Source: S15-B10 sp045569115 (lineage in GTDB: Bacteria > Fidelibacterota > Marinisomatia > Marinisomatales > S15-B10). From it: a stretch of 25,151 bases of DNA. The notes beneath the pieces were generated by a model. That model made no database searches, had not been told where the DNA came from, and saw only the letters and a list, made by a program, of their open reading frames with translations. The DNA lies in contig JBJKZS010000076.1 of the NCBI GenBank assembly GCA_045569115.1, forward strand, positions 1 through 25,151, written 5' to 3'. Shown here one piece after another: positions 17,259-24,498 of the stretch (position 1 is the first letter of the stretch; each line of letters begins with the position of its first letter). The position numbers and the translations under genes are program-made.

Positions 17259-18425
17259 ATGACAGAATTTAATTATTATCAGCCTACAGAAATTCGATTT
17301 GGATGTGGACGGCTCAGTGAAGTTGGAGAAGCTGTCCTTGGTTACGGAAAAACTTGCCTTTTAGTTACTGGATCCAACATCCCATCTCTTGAACCATCAT
17401 TTACAAAACTTATGAGTTCCTTAAAGGATGCGGGCGTGACTACTGTTCATTTTGATGGTGTTATACCAAATCCTACTACTGATACTATAAAAAATGGTGC
17501 TATTATGGCTAATGCCAATAATGTTGATGTTGTTCTAGGGGTTGGGGGAGGTTCTAGCATGGATTCAGCAAAAGCGATAGCTGTAGAGGCAAGTCACGAA
17601 GGCAGTGCATGGGATTATTTATTTTATAAAAAAACCCAGCCAACAGAAAAAACTCTGCCCATAGTTACAGTCTCTACAACTTCTGGTACAGGATCTCAGG
17701 TAACTCAAGTTGCTGTCATGACAAATTCAAATGAAAGAGATAAATCAGCCATATATCATCCAAATGTTTACCCTCGAATTGCCATTGTCGATCCAGAGGT
17801 AATGATCTCTGTACCGCCTAAAATCACAGCTGCTACAGGTTTTGATGCTTTTTGCCATGCCTTTGAAAGCATTCTTCACCCTGCATCTTCTGAATATACT
17901 AATTTAATGGCAAAAGAAGCGGTCTCACTAGTATTTGGCAATTTGATAATTGCTATGGAGGAACCAACGGATATTACAGCTCGATCAGCTTTAGCGCTAG
18001 CTGACACCTTGGCTGGGTTGTGTATTGCTAATGCAGGGGTCACACTTCCCCATGGTATTGGTATGGCAATCGGTGGAATGTATCCAAATGTGATGCATGG
18101 AGAAGCTCTTGCACTTAATTATCCCTCTTTTACTCGATTCACTTATGAACATGCGGTTAAGGAATTTGCTTTTCTTGGCAGGAGTCTTAATAGCGCTCTA
18201 ATTAATGAATCAGATCACAAAGCCGCCGAACAGGCATGTAATGAGTTGGATGGTTTTCTTAAAAAAATAAAAATGTGGTACGGTCTCTCTGAGTTTGGTA
18301 TACCCGAAAAAGAATTAGATAAATTAGCGGTCCAATCTCTTGTTCTGCCTGATTACAAAAATAATCCTATAATTCCAACTCTTGAGGAAACTAAGAAAAT
18401 TTTAAAAAGTTGTTTTAACAGATAA
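17259..18425 (+). CDS. Iron-containing alcohol dehydrogenase (group III)
   Basis: A 388-residue cytoplasmic Fe-ADH that interconverts an alcohol and an aldehyde or ketone with NAD(P). The dinucleotide-binding motif is GVGGGSSMDSAK (about 94-105). The metal ligands are D196 and H200 (GFDAFCHAFES), H265 (LPHGIG) and H280 (NVMHGEALA). STTSGTGSQVT (about 139-149) is also typical. A strong Shine-Dalgarno, AGGAGG at 17248-17253, lies five bases before the ATG, so it is probably well translated from the transporter/zinc-dehydrogenase mRNA. It converges on araA with a 29-base gap. Family members act on lactaldehyde, butanol, propanediol or glycolaldehyde, so it could clear a short aldehyde formed during pentose or deoxysugar breakdown. 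The substrate is not determined here. Confidence 0.93.
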   Translation: MTEFNYYQPTEIRFGCGRLSEVGEAVLGYGKTCLLVTGSNIPSLEPSFTKLMSSLKDAGVTTVHFDGVIPNPTTDTIKNGAIMANANNVDVVLGVGGGSSMDSAKAIAVEASHEGSAWDYLFYKKTQPTEKTLPIVTVSTTSGTGSQVTQVAVMTNSNERDKSAIYHPNVYPRIAIVDPEVMISVPPKITAATGFDAFCHAFESILHPASSEYTNLMAKEAVSLVFGNLIIAMEEPTDITARSALALADTLAGLCIANAGVTLPHGIGMAIGGMYPNVMHGEALALNYPSFTRFTYEHAVKEFAFLGRSLNSALINESDHKAAEQACNELDGFLKKIKMWYGLSEFGIPEKELDKLAVQSLVLPDYKNNPIIPTLEETKKILKSCFNR

Positions 18426-18454
18426 AACTAAAAAAACTTTAATTTTCAATCTAA

Positions 18455-19945
18455 CTAATGGAAAATCTGCTTATTCCATTCTAGCTCATTTTTTAATTGA
18501 CGTAAATTTGTAGACTCATCGATTACAATGAGTTCTAAATTAGCTATTTCAGCAAGATCTTCAATATGAGATATATCCAGACTGCGGGTGAAGCATGTAT
18601 GATGTGAACCTCCAGAAATAATCCAGCTCGAAGCCGCCTCTTTTAAACTAGGTAGTGGCTTCCATAAAACGCGGGCAACAGGAAGTTTTGGAAGGGTTTT
18701 TTCTATCTCTACTGCTTCAACTTTGTTTACTAATAATCTGAATCTTTCGCCAACATCAATAAGGGAAATATTCAAACCAAATCCTGGTTTTGAATCAAAG
18801 ACCAACCTTACAGGATCACTCTTCCCTCCTATAGAAAGAGGATGGATTTCACAAGAAGGTTTACCATTTGAGAGGGAAGGGCATATTTCAAGCATATGGG
18901 AGCCCATAACGAGTTCTCTCTCTTGTGCAAAATGATATGTATAGTCTTCCATAAAGGAAGTCCCACCATCAATACCAGTAGACATGACTTTAATTATTCG
19001 AACAAGGGCAGCAGCTTTCCAATCACCTTCAGCTCCAAAACCATACCCCTCATTCATTAGCCTCTGTACAGCAATGCCCGGTAACTGTTTTAAACCTTTC
19101 AGATTCTCAAATGTATCTGTAAATGCCGAAAAATTTCCCTCATTCAAAAAAGTGCGCAACCCAACCTCTATTGCCGCGGCATCTTTTAATTCTTTATGCC
19201 TACTACCTTCCGGTCTTAATTCCGAAGCAATATCATAAAGATTTAAATATTGCTCAATTAAATTATTGATATCTTCCTCTGTTGCCTGATCAACACATTC
19301 TACTAAATCACCTAAACCATATCCATGAACCTCAAAACCAAATCTTATCTGTGCATCTACTTTATCCCCTTCAGTAACGGCTACATCTCTCATATTATCT
19401 CCAAATCTGGCTATCCGTAAAGATTGCATTTCTTTGGAACCACAGGCTGCTCTTATCCAAATACCTATTTTCTTTTGTACTTCCTGATCAGCCCAATGTC
19501 CAACAACAACTTTTCTATGAATATTTAATCTACTGCATACGAAACCAAATTCACGCCCTCCATGAGCTGACTGATGAATATTCATATAATCCATATCTAT
19601 AGATTCCCAAGGAATATCCTGGTTGAATTGCGTATGAAGATGAAGAAGAGGTTTTTTTAATATCTTAAGACCATTTATCCACATTTTACCTGGAGAGAAA
19701 GTATGCATCCAACAGATAAGCCCGATGCACTGTTCATTGTGACTAGCAGCCTGGCAAATTTTCGTTATTTCTTCAGTTGTTGTTAAAACACCTTTAAAAC
19801 ATATGTTCACTGGAATTTGCATGCTGGCATTTATTGAAGAAGCAACTTCGTTTGCATTTTTTTCAATCTCATTTAAGGCATCATTTCCATAAAGCTTTTG
19901 ACTGCCAGCAACAAACCATACTTCAAGCTTTTTTAATTCAATCAA
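18455..19945 (-). CDS. araA: L-arabinose isomerase
   Basis: A 496-residue L-arabinose isomerase (EC 5.3.1.4), which converts L-arabinose to L-ribulose in the cytoplasm. It aligns by eye along the whole of E. coli AraA (500 residues). The metal and catalytic residues are E306 (GAEGDWK), E333 (FMEDYTYHF), H350 (GSHMLE) and the histidine pair near 448-449 (GGSHHT); the first three keep the E. coli numbering. Also conserved are EVWFVAGSQ, WMHTFSPGKMWINGL and the long AHGGREFGF region. The start is a TTG at 19945: AAGGAG ends seven bases upstream, and the product then begins just before the conserved N-terminus. An ATG at 20026 would add 27 residues encoded inside the transporter gene. It follows the symporter by 11 bases. 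araB and araD are not in the window. Confidence 0.97.
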   Translation of the reverse strand: MIELKKLEVWFVAGSQKLYGNDALNEIEKNANEVASSINASMQIPVNICFKGVLTTTEEITKICQAASHNEQCIGLICWMHTFSPGKMWINGLKILKKPLLHLHTQFNQDIPWESIDMDYMNIHQSAHGGREFGFVCSRLNIHRKVVVGHWADQEVQKKIGIWIRAACGSKEMQSLRIARFGDNMRDVAVTEGDKVDAQIRFGFEVHGYGLGDLVECVDQATEEDINNLIEQYLNLYDIASELRPEGSRHKELKDAAAIEVGLRTFLNEGNFSAFTDTFENLKGLKQLPGIAVQRLMNEGYGFGAEGDWKAAALVRIIKVMSTGIDGGTSFMEDYTYHFAQERELVMGSHMLEICPSLSNGKPSCEIHPLSIGGKSDPVRLVFDSKPGFGLNISLIDVGERFRLLVNKVEAVEIEKTLPKLPVARVLWKPLPSLKEAASSWIISGGSHHTCFTRSLDISHIEDLAEIANLELIVIDESTNLRQLKNELEWNKQIFH

Positions 19946-19952
19946 TAAAAAA

Positions 19953-19958
19953 CTCCTT
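19953..19958 (-). promoter_or_regulatory. araA: Shine-Dalgarno that selects a TTG start for araA
   Basis: AAGGAG on the minus strand lies seven bases before the TTG at 19945 and overlaps the TAA stop of the upstream symporter gene (19957-19959). This layout suggests translational coupling between transporter and isomerase. Confidence 0.7.
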
Positions 19959-21714
19959 ATCCTGTAAAATACAAATATGCCATTACAATAAGCAAAATAA
20001 CTATGCCTGTCATAATAATATCCCATTTAGAAACGCCGGCCCTATCTACAGCTTTTTCTTCGTTACTTAATGTATCAAACGTAAGACCTCTGATCTGTTC
20101 ATAGGATGGCTCTGATGTAGCATAACTAACTACAACCATAGTTACCGCTGATACAAGAAATATTAGAAGACTGTAATACTGAAAAAATATGTTATTTATG
20201 ATCCAAAATAAGGTGCCCTCATCATAAGCAAACCCATCAATAAGAGCAATCGGAGTATCAATAGCAAGCCTGAAGAGTCCCATAAGAAAACCAATGGTTA
20301 GAGCTGCAAGGCATCCTTGGGCATTCAATCGTTTATTTGCAATACCAAAAAAGAAAACAGTAAAAATAGGTGGTGCAAGATATCCTTGTACTGATTGAAG
20401 ATAATCATAAAGTCCTCTACTCCCCTGGATTACAGGAATCCACATTAGTCCAATAAGCACCATAACTAAGGTTGCCATTCTACCAATTTTAACGAGCTGT
20501 TGCTCTGAAGCTTTAGGTTTCAACTTAGAATAAAAATCCATTGTGAATAGAGTTGAAGATGCATTAAAAACACCCGCAAGTGAGCTCATTAAAGCAGCCA
20601 ATAGACCAGCAACAACGATTCCTCTTATACCAACAGGAAGAACCGCCGCTACAAGAAGGGGGAAAGCTTGTTGTGCGTTCTCATTTAGTATTTGTCCATT
20701 ACTATCCAAAAGTGCTGTAGAGATCATTTCAACTCTTCCAGTTTCCGCTAAAGCAAAACAAATCATACCTGGTATAATAAAAATGAATACTGGTAAAAGT
20801 TTAAGAAAGGCCGCAGCAATTGTACCTTTACGGGCTTCTGTAAGATTCGCAGACCCAAGAAGTCTCTGCACTATATATTGATCCGTACACCAGTACCACA
20901 ATCCAATTATAGGCGCGCAAAATAACATTCCAACCCATGGATAATTCGAATTGAAATACCATGCCATTCTAGTTTCCGTTAATACTGGAGCCCATGTACC
21001 ATCTACACCCTCTGGCACCAAAGGTTTCCAGAGGTTAAATTTCTCAGAACCAAGGACTGTTTTCAGCTCATCCCAACCACCTAATGCTTCAAGTCCATAA
21101 AGAGTTACCAAAAAAGACCCTACAACTAAAACAACTGATTGAATTGCTTCAGTATATGCAACAGCCCTGAGTCCGCCAGAAATCGTATATATTCCCGTTA
21201 AAACAATCACTACAATTGATCCTACCCAAAAACTATTAAGACCAAAAAAGTTTAAATCAGGGAGTAGAACACCAAAGACAATCCCACCTGCAAAAATACC
21301 TACAGCTACCTTAGTCAAAACATAAGCTACAAGTGAAATCAAGGATAGTACCCAACGTGCTGTAGGAGAAAATCGTTTTTCAAGAAATTCAGGCATTGTA
21401 AAAACTCTAGACCTCATATAGAAAGGAGCCATTATCCATCCTAAAACAAGCAGACACCATGCATGTAATTCATAATGAGCCATTGCAACACCATCAGTTG
21501 CTCCAGATCCGGCAAGACCCACAAGATGTTCGGATCCTATATTTGATGCAAAAATACTCGCTCCAACAATTAACCATCCAAGGTTCCGACCTGCTAAAAA
21601 ATAATCATTCGAAGTATCCTTTTGCTGCTGAGAAACTCTCCAAGCCACACCAAGAATTAATGCGAAATAGGCGGCAATTATCCACCAATCCAATATAGCA
21701 AGTGTACTATTCAT
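19957..21714 (-). CDS. SLC5/SGLT-like sodium:sugar symporter, probable L-arabinose importer
   Basis: A 585-residue inner-membrane Na+/sugar symporter with about 14 hydrophobic segments. It closely follows the vSGLT/SLC5 pattern: NDYFLAGRNLGWLIVGAS, FASNIGSEHLVGLAG (Na+ and sugar-site helix), PEFLEKRFSP, YTISGGLRAVAYTEAIQS, GLWYWCTDQYIVQRLLG and LLAALMSSLAGVFNASSTLF. GGAG lies six bases before the ATG at 21714. The stop overlaps the araA ribosome-binding site, so the pair is one transcriptional unit and the transporter most likely supplies L-arabinose to AraA. Characterised vSGLT-type proteins carry galactose or glucose, so other hexoses remain possible. The second symporter (14543-16168) is related but clearly diverged, suggesting two different substrates. 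Confidence 0.94.
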   Translation of the reverse strand: MNSTLAILDWWIIAAYFALILGVAWRVSQQQKDTSNDYFLAGRNLGWLIVGASIFASNIGSEHLVGLAGSGATDGVAMAHYELHAWCLLVLGWIMAPFYMRSRVFTMPEFLEKRFSPTARWVLSLISLVAYVLTKVAVGIFAGGIVFGVLLPDLNFFGLNSFWVGSIVVIVLTGIYTISGGLRAVAYTEAIQSVVLVVGSFLVTLYGLEALGGWDELKTVLGSEKFNLWKPLVPEGVDGTWAPVLTETRMAWYFNSNYPWVGMLFCAPIIGLWYWCTDQYIVQRLLGSANLTEARKGTIAAAFLKLLPVFIFIIPGMICFALAETGRVEMISTALLDSNGQILNENAQQAFPLLVAAVLPVGIRGIVVAGLLAALMSSLAGVFNASSTLFTMDFYSKLKPKASEQQLVKIGRMATLVMVLIGLMWIPVIQGSRGLYDYLQSVQGYLAPPIFTVFFFGIANKRLNAQGCLAALTIGFLMGLFRLAIDTPIALIDGFAYDEGTLFWIINNIFFQYYSLLIFLVSAVTMVVVSYATSEPSYEQIRGLTFDTLSNEEKAVDRAGVSKWDIIMTGIVILLIVMAYLYFTG

Positions 21715-21956
21715 TTATTCTCCATATTTATTCTTCCACTTTGAAGGAAATTTACATTAAAGTGAATCCTATAAAAGTCACTGTCATTTTTTTTATTTAA
21801 CCCCATTGCATCACAAACAGTCTTAAATATAGTTTGAATTGTCCTATCGATCTATTAAAGTCTTTAGTGTTGCTGATTCTTCAAATATGTTTCAGTTTTC
21901 CGCCAAGGTCTTAAGACTACTCATAAAAAACTATAACCTAGCATGGGGTTCAACTA
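21715..21956. promoter_or_regulatory. Divergent intergenic region with repeated GTCTTAA motifs
   Basis: These 242 bases lie between the symporter/araA operon and the esterase gene. GTCTTAA occurs at 21820-21826, a near copy (GTCTTTA) at 21860-21866, and a palindromic GTCTTAAGAC at 21908-21917. Spacing is 40 and 48 bases. This may be a control region for both units, but the motif is short and AT-rich, so support is weak. No coding sequence or RNA is apparent. Confidence 0.25.
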
Positions 21957-23102
21957 ATGATTCCTAAAACTAATCAACTGGTTCTAATCTTTATTTTCAG
22001 CTGTTTATTTTTACAGTGTGGTACTACCAGACCCAGCGAATATGAAGATTTTCTAACTCGACTAAAAAATGATGAGCCCTATATCCAATTCTTTTCCACT
22101 GAAAAATCCTGTATCTCTATTACTACTGAAGAATATTTCCAGGCCCGAAAGGAATTTTTCTCAAAAGTTAGTAAAGAGAAAGACGAACCTGATGATGCCA
22201 TTGAAAGCTTTATGGAATTCTGTAAGACAAAATCAATTCTTAATGAAGGATGTGAAGAAAAATGGGAAAAAGTTTTGACAGTTCTATCTTATGAATTATA
22301 TGCAAATATGCCAATTTTTGAATATTCAGCTTCCAATATTAATGAATACAGGGACATTATATATGCAAAGTATCCAAATAAAAAACTTTCCCTCGATCTA
22401 TTTATTCCTAAAGAACCAGTGATGGAACCTATACCGTGTATTGTTGCCATACATGGTGGTGGCTGGGTAGTAAATCGTCGTATTTGGTTTGAACCATTTG
22501 CAAAATATCTAGCTTCAAAAGGCTTGGCAGCAGTTACAATTGACTATCGAAAGCTACCAGGAGTAAAAATTATGGATATTATTCATGATTCTAAAGCTGC
22601 GGTTAGGTGGGTTAGAGCTAATGCAGAAAAATATGGTATCGACCCAAATAGTATTGGTGCAATTGGGGCATCTGCCGGAGGACATCTTGTTACACTTTTA
22701 GGTACAACACCAAACGATCCAAAGCTTGAAGGATCAGGGGGAAATAGTCAAGTCTCAAGTGCAGTTCAAGCGGTAGTAGGGATTGCAACTCCTGCATTTA
22801 ATTTAGAGAAAGAATCTAGACTTAATAAAAGGCTTGGAGTGTCAAAAAATGAACTTAAAGTAATCTCTCCCTATGAAAATATTGATGCTAAATCTGCACC
22901 ACTCTATCTTATCCATGGAACAGAGGATAGAGTCGTCCCAGCTGATAACAGTCAAGATTTATATGATAAATATTTAGCTGTAGGTGCCCATGTAGAACTA
23001 ACGTGGATCGAAGGGGAAGGGCATGGATTCTATGAAGGTAACGATCGCGCAATAAAAATGGCCGCTGAATTCTTTCTAAAGCAATTTTCTACTGGGGAAT
23101 AG
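21957..23102 (+). CDS. Alpha/beta-hydrolase carbohydrate esterase (BD-FAE type), lipoprotein
   Basis: A 381-residue lipoprotein (lipobox FLQC, Cys21) with an esterase domain at about 135-378. The oxyanion motif is HGGGW (166-170), the nucleophile S239 lies in GASAGG, and the acid and base are D324 (HGTEDRVV) and H356 (GEGHGF). This pattern is that of BD-FAE and acetylxylan/feruloyl esterases that strip acetyl or feruloyl groups from plant or algal polysaccharides. Residues 25-120 form an extra acidic, helix-rich segment with four cysteines (52, 89, 99 and Cys21 at the anchor) that I do not recognise. The start lacks a good Shine-Dalgarno. The gene is divergent from the symporter/araA operon across 242 bases and overlaps the next gene's 3' end by 14 bases. 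A role in de-esterifying the arabinan-rich substrate is inferred. Confidence 0.88.
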   Translation: MIPKTNQLVLIFIFSCLFLQCGTTRPSEYEDFLTRLKNDEPYIQFFSTEKSCISITTEEYFQARKEFFSKVSKEKDEPDDAIESFMEFCKTKSILNEGCEEKWEKVLTVLSYELYANMPIFEYSASNINEYRDIIYAKYPNKKLSLDLFIPKEPVMEPIPCIVAIHGGGWVVNRRIWFEPFAKYLASKGLAAVTIDYRKLPGVKIMDIIHDSKAAVRWVRANAEKYGIDPNSIGAIGASAGGHLVTLLGTTPNDPKLEGSGGNSQVSSAVQAVVGIATPAFNLEKESRLNKRLGVSKNELKVISPYENIDAKSAPLYLIHGTEDRVVPADNSQDLYDKYLAVGAHVELTWIEGEGHGFYEGNDRAIKMAAEFFLKQFSTGE

Positions 23103-24399
23103 ATAATTTCAAAAAACCGAAATTATTAGGTGCTGGAGGAGCCTGGGAATCTGTATCAACAAAAATAATTATTCCACCATCTGAAGTTAAACTGAGATAT
23201 TCTCCAGCATTATTTCCTACACTTTCTTGAGGATAAACAGAGTCCCATTCTTTATTACCGTCACTATCAGTCTTTACTAAATAAACTTTCCATTCATCTG
23301 AAGAACCAGAAGAATGGCTATCATCACTATATGAATATTCATCGCCAGACCCTCCCACAATAACAAAACCTCCATCTAACGTCTGTCTAACTCCATATGC
23401 TTCATCGTGAATGAATTCAGGATTATAGCCTCTTGGCTGTCCAAAAGTTTTATGCCAGACTTCATTGCCATCTTTATCTACTTTCATGAGAAGGTAGTCC
23501 CAATTTTTCACTCCATAAGAAAGAGTATGCCCCCCAAGAATAAATCCTTCATCACTGGTCAAATCAAAATCATACAAATGATCGTTTTCTGCCCCCCCCA
23601 GATATTTTTCCCACAAAATTTCCCCGTCTAAATCAAGTTTAATCAATGTAAAATCTTGATTGTCTGTTGTAATAGCTGAAGATCTCCAGGTAGAAGAAAT
23701 AACTGCATATCCATCATTAAGATATCTGACCTTTGTGCCTTGCGATATGGGTAATTCTTTCTCCCAAATAATATCTCCATCTTTTTGAACCTTCATTATA
23801 AAACCTTTACTGTCCTCAGAAATAAAAATAAAACCTCTGTTTTCTTCTAAGTCAGGTGCATCAACATAACCTGTTAAGATTATATTACCTTCAGAGCCAA
23901 TATCTATACTTCTGATCCCTCCTATACCTTCAGAACTGAAATATTTTTCCCAAAGTAAGACTCCAGAAAAACTTAATTTAGCTAAGAAACGTTGAGTCTT
24001 TTGTATTGATGGATTATAAAGTGCTCCACCAATGAAATAGCCTTCTTCGTCCTCGTTAATACAATATCCAGCCCCTTTGAAACCTGAGGTCCCAAAACTT
24101 TTTTTCCAAATAAGTTCACCTTTGGAATTTACTTTAATTACTAAAATATCATCTTTGTTTAGAGGATCTAAACCATGCCCAATGGCAATATAACTCCCAT
24201 CATTAGTTTCTCTTCCCTCATGCACATGTTCTTCAGATTCTGTACCATGAGCTTTAAACCATTCTACAGCATATTTTGTTTGATCAATTATAGGAAAAGT
24301 TGGCTCGGGATCATTTGTCTCAACATTTTCTGTTGAATCCGTGCAACTCACCAAACTTATTAGGATGGCTAGGTAAAATAAGGACTTTCTTTTAATCAA
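23089..24399 (-). CDS. Lipoprotein with seven WxK-type propeller repeats, function unknown
   Basis: A 436-residue lipoprotein (lipobox LVSC, Cys19). It has seven repeats of about 50-70 residues, each with a conserved tryptophan near a strand end (W47, W98, W150, W212, W263, W315, W385), in contexts such as GELIWKKSFG, GVLLWEKYF and GEILWEKYLGG, followed by DEGF/DGGFxxxGG strands. This is the layout of a seven-bladed beta-propeller of the kind common in surface proteins of Bacteroidota and relatives; binding rather than catalysis is likely. The start is a TTG at 24399, directly after an in-frame TAG, with only a weak upstream ribosome-binding site. No catalytic motif was found. It converges on the esterase gene with a 14-base overlap of coding ends and lies 99 bases downstream of the beta-helix gene on the same strand. 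Confidence 0.85.
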   Translation of the reverse strand: MIKRKSLFYLAILISLVSCTDSTENVETNDPEPTFPIIDQTKYAVEWFKAHGTESEEHVHEGRETNDGSYIAIGHGLDPLNKDDILVIKVNSKGELIWKKSFGTSGFKGAGYCINEDEEGYFIGGALYNPSIQKTQRFLAKLSFSGVLLWEKYFSSEGIGGIRSIDIGSEGNIILTGYVDAPDLEENRGFIFISEDSKGFIMKVQKDGDIIWEKELPISQGTKVRYLNDGYAVISSTWRSSAITTDNQDFTLIKLDLDGEILWEKYLGGAENDHLYDFDLTSDEGFILGGHTLSYGVKNWDYLLMKVDKDGNEVWHKTFGQPRGYNPEFIHDEAYGVRQTLDGGFVIVGGSGDEYSYSDDSHSSGSSDEWKVYLVKTDSDGNKEWDSVYPQESVGNNAGEYLSLTSDGGIIIFVDTDSQAPPAPNNFGFLKLSIPQ

Positions 24400-24498
24400 C
24401 TATGAATAACCACCATAAAGAAAGAACCTTAAACCTGAAAGTAAATGCAAATAATTAATAATAAGTATTTAGGAATCGTGCAAAGGTAGAAAGACTAT

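Noticed and set aside
18426..18454. Bidirectional terminator between the iron dehydrogenase and araA
   Set aside because: The 29-base gap is A/T-rich but I could not form a stable stem.
19946..20026. Longer araA start at 20026
   Set aside because: It adds residues encoded inside the transporter's last helix, has no ribosome-binding site and goes beyond the normal AraA N-terminus.
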